From CAZUVQ01 sp964623915 (lineage in GTDB: Bacteria; Bacillota; Clostridia; UMGS1883; UMGS1540): DNA of 34,689 bases. The notes under the pieces are model-generated. The model had not been told where the DNA came from. It saw only the letters and a list, made by a program, of their open reading frames with translations, and searched no databases. Numbering within the stretch: the first letter of the stretch is position 1; every line of letters starts with the position of its first letter. Position numbers and translations under genes: made by a program. This document shows, in pieces, positions 6,465 through 14,674 of this stretch. The stretch covers positions 1 to 34,689 of the forward strand of contig CAZUVQ010000003.1 in assembly GCA_964623915.1 (NCBI GenBank), read 5' to 3'.

Positions 6465-9257
6465 ATGACAAATCTCAAAAAAGTTCTTGTTATCGCAGTT
6501 GTTTTTGCAATGATGCTTTCTTTCTCAGTTTCAGCAGCAGGTTTTCCTGATGTTGACCAGAACGCTTCTTATGCAGAATCAGTATCAATTCTGTCATCTC
6601 TCGAGCTCATGATTGGTGACGAACAGGGAAATTTCAATCCTGACAAAACAATTACAAGAGCAGAAGCTGCTACAATAATCGTTCGTGCAAAAGGTCTCGA
6701 AGATGCAGCAGCAGGTGCTAAAGGTGCTACTCAGTTTACAGACGTAGCAGCAGATCATTGGGCAGCAGGTTATATTAACCTTGCTACACAGAATGGCATT
6801 ATCGTTGGTTACGGCGATGGAACATTCGGTCCGGAAGATGAAGTAACATACGAACAGATCACAAAGATGATCGTTGCAACTCTTGGTTACACACCTATGG
6901 CTAACCAGCAGGGCGGATATCCTACAGGTTATCTCGTAATTGCTTCTCAGAAGGGTATTTCAAAGGGCACATCAGGTCAAGCAGGCGAACCTGCTCCAAG
7001 AGCAACAGTTGCTCGTTTACTTTACAACGCTCTTACAGTTGAAATGATGGGTCAGACAGTTTACACAACTGGTGGCGAAGAGTATGAAATGATTGATGAT
7101 ACTTTGCTTTATGATTACCTTGAAATTGACGTATATGAAGGTACTATAACAGGCACATACGCAACTTCTGGTTCAGTTAATTCTAATAACAAATTAATCG
7201 ATATTTCATATGATAAAGTAAATGGTGTAAAAGAAATCGATACTGTAAAAGCTGAAGAAGGCAAAACCGGCGCAGCTGCTTACCTCGGCTACTATGTAGT
7301 TGCTTATGTTGGTATAGATGAAGATACAGATGAAGAAACATTGCTTGCTGTAGCTCCAAAATCCAACAAAAACCAACTTATAACTGTTGATTACAGCCAG
7401 CTTGAAGATGATAAAGATGATGATATAACAACGGTTTCTTATTTGGCAAAATCAACAGATAGGTCAGCAACAAAGATTGAATTAACTAATACTAATAACT
7501 TTTACTACAACGGTAAGAAAGACTTTGCAAATGCAGAAGAGTTCTTAACGCAGTATGAGAATCCTTCAAATCCAAAGCCTGGAACTGTTACGTTTTTAGA
7601 CAATGGTAATGATGACGATTATGATTATGTATTTGTAACAGAATACACAGAAAACTATGTTGTTGATGAAGTTGATGCTAAGAGGCAAAGACTTGTTGAC
7701 AAAAATGGTTCCAACATTCCGATAGACCTTGATGATGAAGATGTTATATACACATTCTGCTTTGCAGATGGTACACCTGCTTCTTATGAAGACATTGAGG
7801 TTGACAATGTGCTCACATTCGCTACAAGTGATGACGAAGATTTAGTAACAGTCTATATTTCAGACAAAACTGTTGAAGGTTCTGTTTCTGAATCCAGAAC
7901 AGACGGCGAAAATTACTACACAATCGATGGTGAAGAATATAGATTATCAAATGATGTAAGCTTAAAGGTTGCTGATGAAGGTAAGTTTTACATCAACGTT
8001 GACAACAGAATAGTTTATAAAGAAACAACCGTAAACAAATCAGTAGACAAATTTGCATATCTTTACAAGGCAGCATTTTCAAAAGGTATCGATGCTGGAG
8101 TACAGGTTCAGTTTATAACAGCAGCCGGCGAGTGGAAGATATTAGACCTCGCAACAAAAGTTACTGTTTATAAAGATATTGCAGGCAAGTATAGTTCTGA
8201 ACCAATTGAATCTACTAAAGAAGGTGAAGACCTTGGTCTTTACATTGTAGATGAAACTAAAACAGATGGCGTTGACTATACTCAGCAGATCTTTAAATAT
8301 GATACAAACAGTGCAGGCAAGATTTACAGGATTTATCTTACTTCTGCATTAAAATATGAAGAAGACGGTCCTTCAATAGACGGTGCTGCACGTGAAGCAT
8401 CATATAATGCCAGCCAGGTAAAACTTGGTGGAACTTACCTCCTCGAAGATACAATAGTATTCAATGTACCTGAGAATGGTATTGCAACAGACGATAGCGA
8501 TATTACTGTAAGCACAGTTTCTAAGACATTTAAAGAAGTTGGTCAATACGATGCTGACTTCTATGATATTGATGATGATTATCCTTCAGTAGTAGTTGCA
8601 TTCGGTGCTAAGGGCGCAATTGATGATTCCACAAGGCTCTTTGTTATCAGCAAAGTTACAAGTGGTTATAACGATAACGACACAACAGTAGACAGATTCT
8701 ACGGTTACCAGGAAGGTGAATATGTTGACGCATATGGATCTGAAGAAGTTATCAAATATACAGATGCTGAAGGCAATGAACTTACGGGTGAAAATGCTAG
8801 TGTACAGGCCGGTGACGTTGTAATATTCAGCCTTGACTTATATGGTGACATTGACAAAATTCAAATTCTTATGAAAGCGGAAGATGCTATAGCTCTTAGT
8901 GAAGACCAGGAAAATGCTTATGATTATACGTTCGCTGGTTTAGGCGATGAAGATGCAGGCATGAACTACTTTGGTTGGGCTGAAAGCAAATCAAACAACC
9001 GCTTGAACCTTTACTTTGGTAAAGATGCTGAAGATAAGGATATAACTGAATCCATCATGTTCAAGGGTAACTACAATGTATACAATGTAAACCTTAATCG
9101 TTCAACACCCGTTGTTTCAGTAAGCGATTTTGGTGATATTGACCATGGCGTAGTTAGACCTGGAAAGAACACTGATTATGTATTCGTTAGAACTTATGAA
9201 GGTAATGTAGTAGATGCAGTTGTTTACACATTCGAATTGGACTCAATAGCTGACTAA
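6465..9257 (+). CDS. SLH-domain surface (S-layer-like) protein
   Basis: This is an exported 930-residue protein that probably coats the cell wall. Residues 1-25 form a signal peptide (Lys-Lys, hydrophobic core, SVSA). About three SLH-type repeats follow at roughly 26-75, 87-135 and 140-190, seen as FPDV...NFNPDKTITRAEAATII, FTDVAADHWAAGYI...FGPEDEVTYEQI and a weaker third copy. SLH repeats bind pyruvylated secondary cell-wall polymer. The remaining 740 residues are Asp-, Glu- and Thr-rich, repetitive, beta-rich and of no family I recognise. The start is ATG 6465, 11 nt after AAGGAGG; an in-frame TTG at 6456 is too close to that site. Two promoters, a stable leader, a strong terminator and codons favouring GTT, GCT and ACA suggest high expression. 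It may be the main S-layer protein or one of several SLH paralogs. Confidence 0.85.
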   Translation: MTNLKKVLVIAVVFAMMLSFSVSAAGFPDVDQNASYAESVSILSSLELMIGDEQGNFNPDKTITRAEAATIIVRAKGLEDAAAGAKGATQFTDVAADHWAAGYINLATQNGIIVGYGDGTFGPEDEVTYEQITKMIVATLGYTPMANQQGGYPTGYLVIASQKGISKGTSGQAGEPAPRATVARLLYNALTVEMMGQTVYTTGGEEYEMIDDTLLYDYLEIDVYEGTITGTYATSGSVNSNNKLIDISYDKVNGVKEIDTVKAEEGKTGAAAYLGYYVVAYVGIDEDTDEETLLAVAPKSNKNQLITVDYSQLEDDKDDDITTVSYLAKSTDRSATKIELTNTNNFYYNGKKDFANAEEFLTQYENPSNPKPGTVTFLDNGNDDDYDYVFVTEYTENYVVDEVDAKRQRLVDKNGSNIPIDLDDEDVIYTFCFADGTPASYEDIEVDNVLTFATSDDEDLVTVYISDKTVEGSVSESRTDGENYYTIDGEEYRLSNDVSLKVADEGKFYINVDNRIVYKETTVNKSVDKFAYLYKAAFSKGIDAGVQVQFITAAGEWKILDLATKVTVYKDIAGKYSSEPIESTKEGEDLGLYIVDETKTDGVDYTQQIFKYDTNSAGKIYRIYLTSALKYEEDGPSIDGAAREASYNASQVKLGGTYLLEDTIVFNVPENGIATDDSDITVSTVSKTFKEVGQYDADFYDIDDDYPSVVVAFGAKGAIDDSTRLFVISKVTSGYNDNDTTVDRFYGYQEGEYVDAYGSEEVIKYTDAEGNELTGENASVQAGDVVIFSLDLYGDIDKIQILMKAEDAIALSEDQENAYDYTFAGLGDEDAGMNYFGWAESKSNNRLNLYFGKDAEDKDITESIMFKGNYNVYNVNLNRSTPVVSVSDFGDIDHGVVRPGKNTDYVFVRTYEGNVVDAVVYTFELDSIAD

Positions 9258-9312
9258 TTAACACTTGTTAATTAGAAATTTAGAACCGGTGCATATGCAC
9301 CGGTTCTTTTTT
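9254..9312 (+). terminator. Terminator of the SLH-protein gene, with an extra hairpin
   Basis: The stop codon lies inside a first perfect 9-bp hairpin (9254-9262 with 9267-9275, loop ACTT). Next comes a 26-nt perfect palindrome at 9282-9307 (AGAACCGGTGCAT and its complement) running into T9307-T9312. The second element is a strong intrinsic terminator. The first hairpin, together with the terminator stem, may protect the 3' end of the mRNA. Confidence 0.9.
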
Positions 9313-9321
9313 CTATTTCAC

Positions 9322-9350
9322 TTGACTAAAAGAAAGAAAAAAAGTATAAT
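9322..9350 (+). promoter_or_regulatory. Sigma-A promoter of dtd
   Basis: TTGACT (9322-9327), 17-bp spacer and perfect TATAAT (9345-9350), just after the SLH-gene terminator. The leader to the ATG at 9373 is only about 16 nt. Confidence 0.8.
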
Positions 9351-9372
9351 ATGAAAAAACAGTGGTGATTAT

Positions 9373-9825
9373 ATGAGAATAGTATTACAAAATGCTCTGT
9401 CTGCAACTGTTACAATAGACAAAAGTATATGTGCCGCAATAGAAAATGGGTACGTTTTGTTACTTGGAATAGGACAGTGTGACACAAAAGAAATTGCAGA
9501 TAAAATGGTGGGGAAAATAATAAATTTAAGGCTTTTCAAGGATGATAAGGGTAAAACGAATCTCTCAATAGGAGATATTGGCGGAAGCGTTCTTATAGTA
9601 TCGCAATTTACTTTATATGCCGATTGCAGAAAAGGCAACAGGCCAGGTTTTACTGATGCTGCGCCACCACAGAAAGCAAAAGAGTTGTATAATTATTTTC
9701 TGGATAAGTGTAAATCAGATTTTGCTCATGTAGAGCATGGTGAATTTGGGGCTGATATGAAACTTGAGCTAATTAATGACGGTCCTTTTACTTTGATGCT
9801 TGACAGTGAAACGCTTTTTAAATGA
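9373..9825 (+). CDS. dtd: D-aminoacyl-tRNA deacylase
   Basis: DTD hydrolyses D-aminoacyl-tRNAs (and Gly-tRNA-Ala) so that wrong-handed residues do not enter translation. The 150-residue protein has the full family length. It carries the active-site strand SQFTLYADCRKGNRPGF (about residues 77-93) and the Gly-cis-Pro loop NDGPFTL near 135, where the usual sequence is NDGPVT. The start ATG has GTGGTGAT at 9362-9369. It forms a single-gene unit with its own promoter and terminator. The family normally acts as a cytoplasmic homodimer. Confidence 0.95.
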   Translation: MRIVLQNALSATVTIDKSICAAIENGYVLLLGIGQCDTKEIADKMVGKIINLRLFKDDKGKTNLSIGDIGGSVLIVSQFTLYADCRKGNRPGFTDAAPPQKAKELYNYFLDKCKSDFAHVEHGEFGADMKLELINDGPFTLMLDSETLFK

Positions 9826-9836
9826 ATTGAAACTCA

Positions 9837-9872
9837 AAAAATCAGGAAGCTCATGTAAACTTCCTGATTTTT
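9837..9872. terminator. Bidirectional terminator between dtd and the yjbQ gene
   Basis: The stem AAAAATCAGGAAG (9837-9849) pairs with its exact complement at 9860-9872 around a 10-nt loop. It has an A-run on the left and a T-run on the right, so it can end transcription of dtd on the + strand and of the convergent permease-yjbQ unit on the - strand. Confidence 0.9.
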
Positions 9873-9932
9873 ATACTTTTATATATTAAGAAATCACGTA
9901 AATTTCGTATAACGGCGCAATTATCCGTCCGC

Positions 9933-10349
9933 TTATTCTCCTATAATTTTAATAAGCACTCTCTTTTTTCTTTTGCCATCAAATTCAGCATAAAAAACCT
10001 GTTCCCAGGTACCAAAATCAAGCTTGCCATGAGTTATGGCGATTACTGCCTCGCGCCCCATTACCGTTCTTTTTAAATGCGCATCAGCATTATCCTCAAA
10101 ACCATTATGGTTGTATTGCTCATAAGGTTTTTCAGGTGCAAGCCCCTCAAGCCAGCGTTCAAAATCACAGTGAAGCCCACTTTCATTATCATTAATGAAT
10201 ACGCTTGCCGTTATATTCATTGCGTTTACAAGCAGTAGCCCTTCTAAAATTCCGCTTTCTTGAAGTGAAGCCTCAACGTCCGGAGTAATATTGATAAAGG
10301 CACGGCGTGTTTTTGTATTAAATGTAAGCTCTTTTCTGTATGATTTCAT
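9933..10349 (-). CDS. YjbQ / UPF0047 family protein
   Basis: The 138-residue protein matches the YjbQ family along its whole length. Its conserved C-terminal block is HLKRTVMGREAVIAITHGKL followed by GTWEQVFYAEFDG, with conserved His and Glu residues. Some family members have weak thiamine-phosphate-synthase activity in vitro or when overexpressed, hence the database name secondary thiamine-phosphate synthase; the true physiological role is not settled. The start has a GAAAGGT ribosome site. It lies 42 nt downstream of the permease gene, with no promoter or terminator visible between them, so the two are probably cotranscribed. I see no other thiamine gene nearby. Confidence 0.85.
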   Translation of the reverse strand: MKSYRKELTFNTKTRRAFINITPDVEASLQESGILEGLLLVNAMNITASVFINDNESGLHCDFERWLEGLAPEKPYEQYNHNGFEDNADAHLKRTVMGREAVIAITHGKLDFGTWEQVFYAEFDGKRKKRVLIKIIGE

Positions 10350-10391
10350 ATCAAAAGACCTTTCTCAAGAAAAAATTGTTATAGCTTTATG

Positions 10392-11657
10392 TTAACTCCA
10401 GATAAGCCAAACCAATATATAACCTGAAATTACGGCTGACAAGGTAAACGGAACACTTATTTTCATGAACTGACCGGCGCGAACTTCGTATCCTTCTTTA
10501 CGTAAAATACCAAGCGCTGTAATATTAGCCGAGGCACCAATGGGAGTGAGGTTTCCGCCTAATGTTGCACCTGATAAAAGCCCAAAGTACAGCAGTGTAG
10601 GGTCAATGCCTAATTTCCCCGATATGCCGGCAACTACAGGCAGCATTGTTGCTACGTAAGGAATATTATCTATAAAAGCTGAGAAAAATACAGAAGACCA
10701 GACAATAATAGAATAAATTGCAAATAAGTTATTACCGCTGATTTTTACAAAAAATCCGGCAATTGCATCTACAACACCAACCTCGGTAATGCCTGCAATT
10801 ACAATAAACAAACCGGCTAAAAGCAATAGAGTGAAATAATCGATTTCTTTTAATGCACTTTTAATAATTTTCGTATCTCGTGTTCTTATAACTTCTCTTA
10901 TCATACCGATTATAAACAGTGATACGCATATAATACCATTAGTTGTTTTTGGTTTATTGGTCAAGAATGAGGCCAGAATTAAAAGAACAACTGTACCGAC
11001 AAGGAGGTATGTAGGAAAATAATCCGTTACAACTGTTCTGTCTTTTACGCTTACTTCCTGCTTGTCCTTTCTGAAGGTATATAAAAGAACTAAGGTTGCC
11101 ATAAGTGCGCTTATCTGTACAACCCAAAATAAACCAGGTTTAGCTTTGTAAACAAAAAAATCAAGGAAATCAAGATTTGCATAACCGCCCAACAAAATAG
11201 AGGTTGTATCTCCAACAAGCGTTGCAGCGCCCTGTAGGTTGGAAGCGATTGCAATTGCAATTATGCTTGGAACAGGTGATAATTTAAGTTTTTTTGCTAT
11301 TGTAATTGCTACAGGTGCAACCATTAACACTGTTGCAACATTGTCAACAAAGGCTGATATAATACCGGCAAACAGCGATAATGAAATGATAGCCCATTTG
11401 ATATTGGGAACTTTTTCGATGATAATATCAGCTAACAACGACGGCATTTTTGATTCAATAAAAAAGAATACAACACCCATTGTACCTGCTATCATCATTA
11501 TTACGTTCCAATCAACTGAAGAAAAAACCTTTTCAATCGGAAGAAAACCGATAATTACAAAAACAGCAGCCGAAGCAAGTGCAATATACGCCCTGAATTT
11601 TGGAAAAACCAGCAACAGGACATATGTAAGAATAAAAAGAATAAGAGCTTGTACCAT
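10392..11657 (-). CDS. ArsB/NhaD-superfamily (SLC13-like) membrane permease
   Basis: This is an integral membrane transporter of 421 residues with about 10-12 hydrophobic segments. It has the internal two-fold repeat of the ion-transporter superfamily: SAFVDNVATVLMVAPV near residue 105 and SAFIDNIPYVATMLPVV near 320. The partner substrate-binding turns are NLQGAATLVGDTTS and GGNLTPIGASANI. These features place it with the ArsB, NhaD and P-protein group. The substrate could be arsenite, Na+/H+, or an anion or dicarboxylate. No arsenic gene (arsR, arsC, arsA) is nearby, so I would not call it an arsenic pump. The start is ATG 11657 with GGGG upstream. It heads a two-gene unit with yjbQ and diverges from the ATPase gene. 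Confidence 0.88.
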   Translation of the reverse strand: MVQALILFILTYVLLLVFPKFRAYIALASAAVFVIIGFLPIEKVFSSVDWNVIMMIAGTMGVVFFFIESKMPSLLADIIIEKVPNIKWAIISLSLFAGIISAFVDNVATVLMVAPVAITIAKKLKLSPVPSIIAIAIASNLQGAATLVGDTTSILLGGYANLDFLDFFVYKAKPGLFWVVQISALMATLVLLYTFRKDKQEVSVKDRTVVTDYFPTYLLVGTVVLLILASFLTNKPKTTNGIICVSLFIIGMIREVIRTRDTKIIKSALKEIDYFTLLLLAGLFIVIAGITEVGVVDAIAGFFVKISGNNLFAIYSIIVWSSVFFSAFIDNIPYVATMLPVVAGISGKLGIDPTLLYFGLLSGATLGGNLTPIGASANITALGILRKEGYEVRAGQFMKISVPFTLSAVISGYILVWLIWS

Positions 11658-11688
11658 ATTAATTACCCCAATTATAAAGATTTACATT

Positions 11689-11717
11689 ATTATATCAATT
11701 ATTCCAAATAATTGCAA
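11689..11717 (-). promoter_or_regulatory. Probable promoter of the permease-yjbQ unit
   Basis: Read on the - strand: TTGCAA (11717-11712), 17-bp spacer, TATAAT (11694-11689), about 32 nt before the permease ATG. The -10 is perfect and the -35 is a fair match. Confidence 0.6.
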
Positions 11718-11767
11718 TATGAATTACAAATTTCTTATGAAATTTAGTATTTAGTTACTAAAAAGCA

Positions 11768-11796
11768 TTGACTTTTATTTAAAATAGTTATATAAT
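11768..11796 (+). promoter_or_regulatory. Sigma-A promoter of the riboswitch-ATPase transcript
   Basis: TTGACT (11768-11773), 17-bp spacer, TATAAT (11791-11796). The start point would fall near 11803, just before the riboswitch, leaving a leader of about 165 nt before the coding sequence. Confidence 0.85.
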
Positions 11797-11810
11797 GCGT
11801 ATAATTAAAC

Positions 11811-11903
11811 TATGATGGAGTAGGTTGCATGGCATTACAGCAGTGTGTCAAGTTAACATTATTACCATATTGGTTTGGCTTGCCTTAATGAACAAGACTC
11901 ATA
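11811..11903 (+). ncRNA. yybP-ykoY family manganese riboswitch (aptamer)
   Basis: The leader shows the two conserved Mn2+-binding loops of this class. GGAGTAG (11817-11823) follows the 5' side of P1, and AACAAGACT (11891-11899) runs into its 3' side. P1 pairs TATGA (11811-11815) with TCATA (11899-11903). A second helix can form between CATTA (11833-11837) and TAATG (11886-11890), next to the 3' loop, and ACCA/TGGT (11864-11867, 11871-11874) closes an inner hairpin. Known members sense Mn2+ and usually switch on Mn exporters. The assignment rests on the two loop motifs, their position against P1 and the downstream cation ATPase. I have not folded it or scored it with a covariance model. Confidence 0.8.
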
Positions 11904-11939
11904 TATGGCTTATGTAGGGTAGCTATATTTGAGTCTTTT
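11894..11939 (+). terminator. Riboswitch expression-platform terminator
   Basis: The stem pairs 11894-11910 with 11921-11937 (one T-T mismatch and one G-U pair) around a 10-nt loop, then a short T-run. Its 5' arm contains the 3' strand of riboswitch P1 (11899-11903), so the aptamer and terminator exclude each other. Mn2+ binding would stabilise P1, prevent the terminator and switch the ATPase gene on. Confidence 0.8.
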
Positions 11940-11968
11940 GTATAATATTGCGAAAGGAAAAAGAGACA

Positions 11969-14602
11969 ATGAATTTTTACTTAGAAAGTGTAGAAGAAGT
12001 ACTGAAAAAAGTTGGCAGCAATGAAAGCGGGCTAACGCAGGAAAAGGCAGAACAAAGGCTTTTAAAGAACGGTAACAACAAGCTTAAAGAGGGTAAAAAG
12101 ACATCAGTATTTCAGATGTTTTTACAACAGCTTTTAGAACCCATGATTATTATCTTGATGATAGCTGCTGCGATTTCCGGGATTACCGCTGCATTTGAGA
12201 ATGAGCCTTTTACTGATGTTTTTATAATTATGGCAGTTGTAATTATAAATTCTATATTGGGTGTTTATCAGGAGAGTAAAGCGGAAAAAGCAATAGAAGC
12301 ACTTCAGAAAATGACGGCATCAACATCAAAGGTATTAAGAGATGGCAAGCTAACAGCTATCAAAAGCGAAGACCTTGTTGTAGGTGATGTAGTTGTACTT
12401 GAGGCAGGTGATGCAGTTCCGGCAGATGGCAGGATTATTGAATGTGCCAGCATGAAAATAGAAGAAGCGGCCCTTACAGGTGAATCGGTACCGGTTGACA
12501 AAATTATCAAATTGTTGTCGCTTGCTGACAGCCGAGATGTGCCATTAGGTGACCGTAAAAATATGGTATATATGGGCAGCATCGTAGTGTACGGCAGAGG
12601 TAAAGCTGTTATAACTGCAACCGGTATGGACACGGAGATGGGTAAAATTGCTTATGCACTGACCATGGTTGAGGAAAATCAGACGCCTTTACAGATGAAG
12701 CTTGGACAGCTTAGTAAAACATTGAGCTTTATTGTTATAGGAGTTTGTCTTTTCATTTTTGCCTTCAGTCTTTTTAAGTCAGGCGATTTCAGCAAAGATG
12801 TAATACTCAGCACTTTTATGATTGCTGTAAGCCTTGCAGTTGCCGCAATACCGGAAGGGCTTGCTGCCGTTGTGACAATTGTTCTTTCAATAGGAATTAC
12901 AAATATGTCAAAGCGCAACGCTGTTATTCGTAAGCTCACGGCAGTTGAAACCCTCGGCTGTGCCCAGGTTATTTGTTCGGATAAAACCGGCACACTGACG
13001 CAAAATAAAATGACGGTTGTGGAAAATTTCAGCGACGATGAGAAGCTTCTTGCCTGTGCGATGGCACTTTGCAGTGATGCACAGCTTGATGAAAACGGTG
13101 AGGCTGTGGGAGAGCCTACGGAGTGTGCACTGGTAAATTATGCTTATAAGCTTGGTTTAAATAAAGATGACTTAAAGAAAGAATTTCCAAGGGTAGGGGA
13201 AGCTCCTTTTGACTCTGTTCGAAAGATGATGTCAACTGTTCACTCAAAATCAGAAGTAGGTTTTGACCAATATACTAAGGGTGCGCCCGATGAGGTGCTT
13301 AAAAGATGTTCAAAAATAATAGAGAACGGTAAGATTATAGAATTAACAGATTCAATACGTGAAAAAATCAGTAAAGAAAATAAAAAAATGGCCGATAAGG
13401 CACTTCGTGTTCTCTGCGCCGCATATAAGGTGTATGATAAGGAGCCTGCGTCATACGACCCGCAGGAACTTGAAAATAACCTTATATTTATAGGGTTAGC
13501 CGGAATGATTGACCCTATCCGTCCGGAGGTAATAGATGCAATAAAAGAATGCCGCATGGCCGGAATACGCCCGATTATGATAACAGGGGATCATAAGGAC
13601 ACAGCCGTTGCCATTGCTCTACAGCTTGGAATAATTAAAGATTCCAAGCAAGCGATAACGGGTTCTGAATTAAATGATATAAGTGATGAAGAGTTTAAAA
13701 AATCAATTTTTAATTACTCTGTTTATGCCCGTGTTCAGCCTGAACATAAGGTAAGGATAGTAAATGCATGGAAAAGGAATGGCAAGATAACAGCTATGAC
13801 TGGTGACGGTGTCAACGATGCACCATCTATAAAAAGTGCGGACATAGGTATCGGCATGGGGATAACGGGTACTGATGTAACAAAAAATGTTGCCGATATG
13901 GTACTGGCGGATGATAACTTTGCCACTATTATTGTTGCCGTTAAGCAAGGCAGAGAGATTTATGATAACATACGCAAGGCAATTCAATTTTTGCTTGCAT
14001 CAAACCTCAGTGAAGTGCTTTCAATCTTTTTTGCGACGATATTGGGTTTTATCATATTAAAGCCTGTTCATCTGCTGTGGATTAATCTTATTACAGATAG
14101 CTTTCCCGCTCTTGCCCTTGGTATGGAAAAAGGTGAAGAGGATATAATGAAACGAAAGCCCCGTAACCCAAGGGAAGGCATTTTTGCAGCAGGTCTTGGG
14201 ATAGACATAATTTACCAGGGCGTTATGGTTACTCTGATAACATTGGCGGCATATTTAATCGGTCATTACATTGAGTCTGGTGAATGGGTATTTACAAACA
14301 GCCCCGATGGTATGACAATGGCATTTTTGACAATGTCAATGGCAGAGATATTCCATTCATTTAATATGCGTTCTCAGAGAGGCTCAATATTTAAAATGAA
14401 GCACCATAATTTCTATCTGATAGGAGCTATGCTTTTATCACTTGTATTGACAACAGCTGTAATATATGTTCCCGTATTATCAGATGCCTTCGGGTTTGAA
14501 CATATATCATTACTGGAATATTCGATTGCGATGCTGCTTGCAGTTTCTGTAATACCGTTTGTTGAAATAGTTAAAGTAATACAAAGATTATTAAAAAAGT
14601 AA
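11969..14602 (+). CDS. P-type cation ATPase, probably Mn2+ (or Ca2+) efflux
   Basis: This 877-residue membrane pump has the P2-type layout. An N-terminal cation-ATPase segment is followed by the actuator with TGES (170-173), TM4 with AAIPEGLAA (PEGL 295-298), the phosphorylation motif CSDKTGTLTQNK (Asp338), the nucleotide-binding domain, TGDGVNDAPS, and TM5-TM6 with WINLITDSFPALALGME. By sequence it resembles SERCA/PMR1-like bacterial calcium ATPases. Several bacterial members of this group export Mn2+, and the manganese riboswitch in the leader favours that substrate here. The start is ATG 11969 with AAAGGAA upstream; an in-frame TTG at 11948 sits before the ribosome site and is rejected. 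It is a single-gene unit ending at a strong terminator. Confidence 0.92.
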   Translation: MNFYLESVEEVLKKVGSNESGLTQEKAEQRLLKNGNNKLKEGKKTSVFQMFLQQLLEPMIIILMIAAAISGITAAFENEPFTDVFIIMAVVIINSILGVYQESKAEKAIEALQKMTASTSKVLRDGKLTAIKSEDLVVGDVVVLEAGDAVPADGRIIECASMKIEEAALTGESVPVDKIIKLLSLADSRDVPLGDRKNMVYMGSIVVYGRGKAVITATGMDTEMGKIAYALTMVEENQTPLQMKLGQLSKTLSFIVIGVCLFIFAFSLFKSGDFSKDVILSTFMIAVSLAVAAIPEGLAAVVTIVLSIGITNMSKRNAVIRKLTAVETLGCAQVICSDKTGTLTQNKMTVVENFSDDEKLLACAMALCSDAQLDENGEAVGEPTECALVNYAYKLGLNKDDLKKEFPRVGEAPFDSVRKMMSTVHSKSEVGFDQYTKGAPDEVLKRCSKIIENGKIIELTDSIREKISKENKKMADKALRVLCAAYKVYDKEPASYDPQELENNLIFIGLAGMIDPIRPEVIDAIKECRMAGIRPIMITGDHKDTAVAIALQLGIIKDSKQAITGSELNDISDEEFKKSIFNYSVYARVQPEHKVRIVNAWKRNGKITAMTGDGVNDAPSIKSADIGIGMGITGTDVTKNVADMVLADDNFATIIVAVKQGREIYDNIRKAIQFLLASNLSEVLSIFFATILGFIILKPVHLLWINLITDSFPALALGMEKGEEDIMKRKPRNPREGIFAAGLGIDIIYQGVMVTLITLAAYLIGHYIESGEWVFTNSPDGMTMAFLTMSMAEIFHSFNMRSQRGSIFKMKHHNFYLIGAMLLSLVLTTAVIYVPVLSDAFGFEHISLLEYSIAMLLAVSVIPFVEIVKVIQRLLKK

Positions 14603-14617
14603 AAAGGTTTTCTAAAG

Positions 14618-14652
14618 AAAAGAGCAGCTACTGTTTTCGTGGCTGCTCTTTT
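14618..14652. terminator. Bidirectional terminator between the ATPase gene and cdsA
   Basis: AAAAGAGCAGC (14618-14628) pairs with GCTGCTCTTTT (14642-14652), extended by three more pairs to about 14 bp around a 7-nt loop. The A-run on the left and T-run on the right let it serve both the + strand ATPase gene and the convergent cdsA gene. Confidence 0.9.
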
Positions 14653-14674
14653 AAAAACTTGTATTTATTATAGT

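Noticed and set aside
10392..11657. An arsenic-resistance operon
   Set aside because: The permease belongs to a broad superfamily and there is no arsR, arsC or arsA nearby.
11239..11754. 171-codon open frame on the + strand, antisense to the permease gene
   Set aside because: It mirrors the membrane segments of the real gene, has no ribosome site and matches no family.
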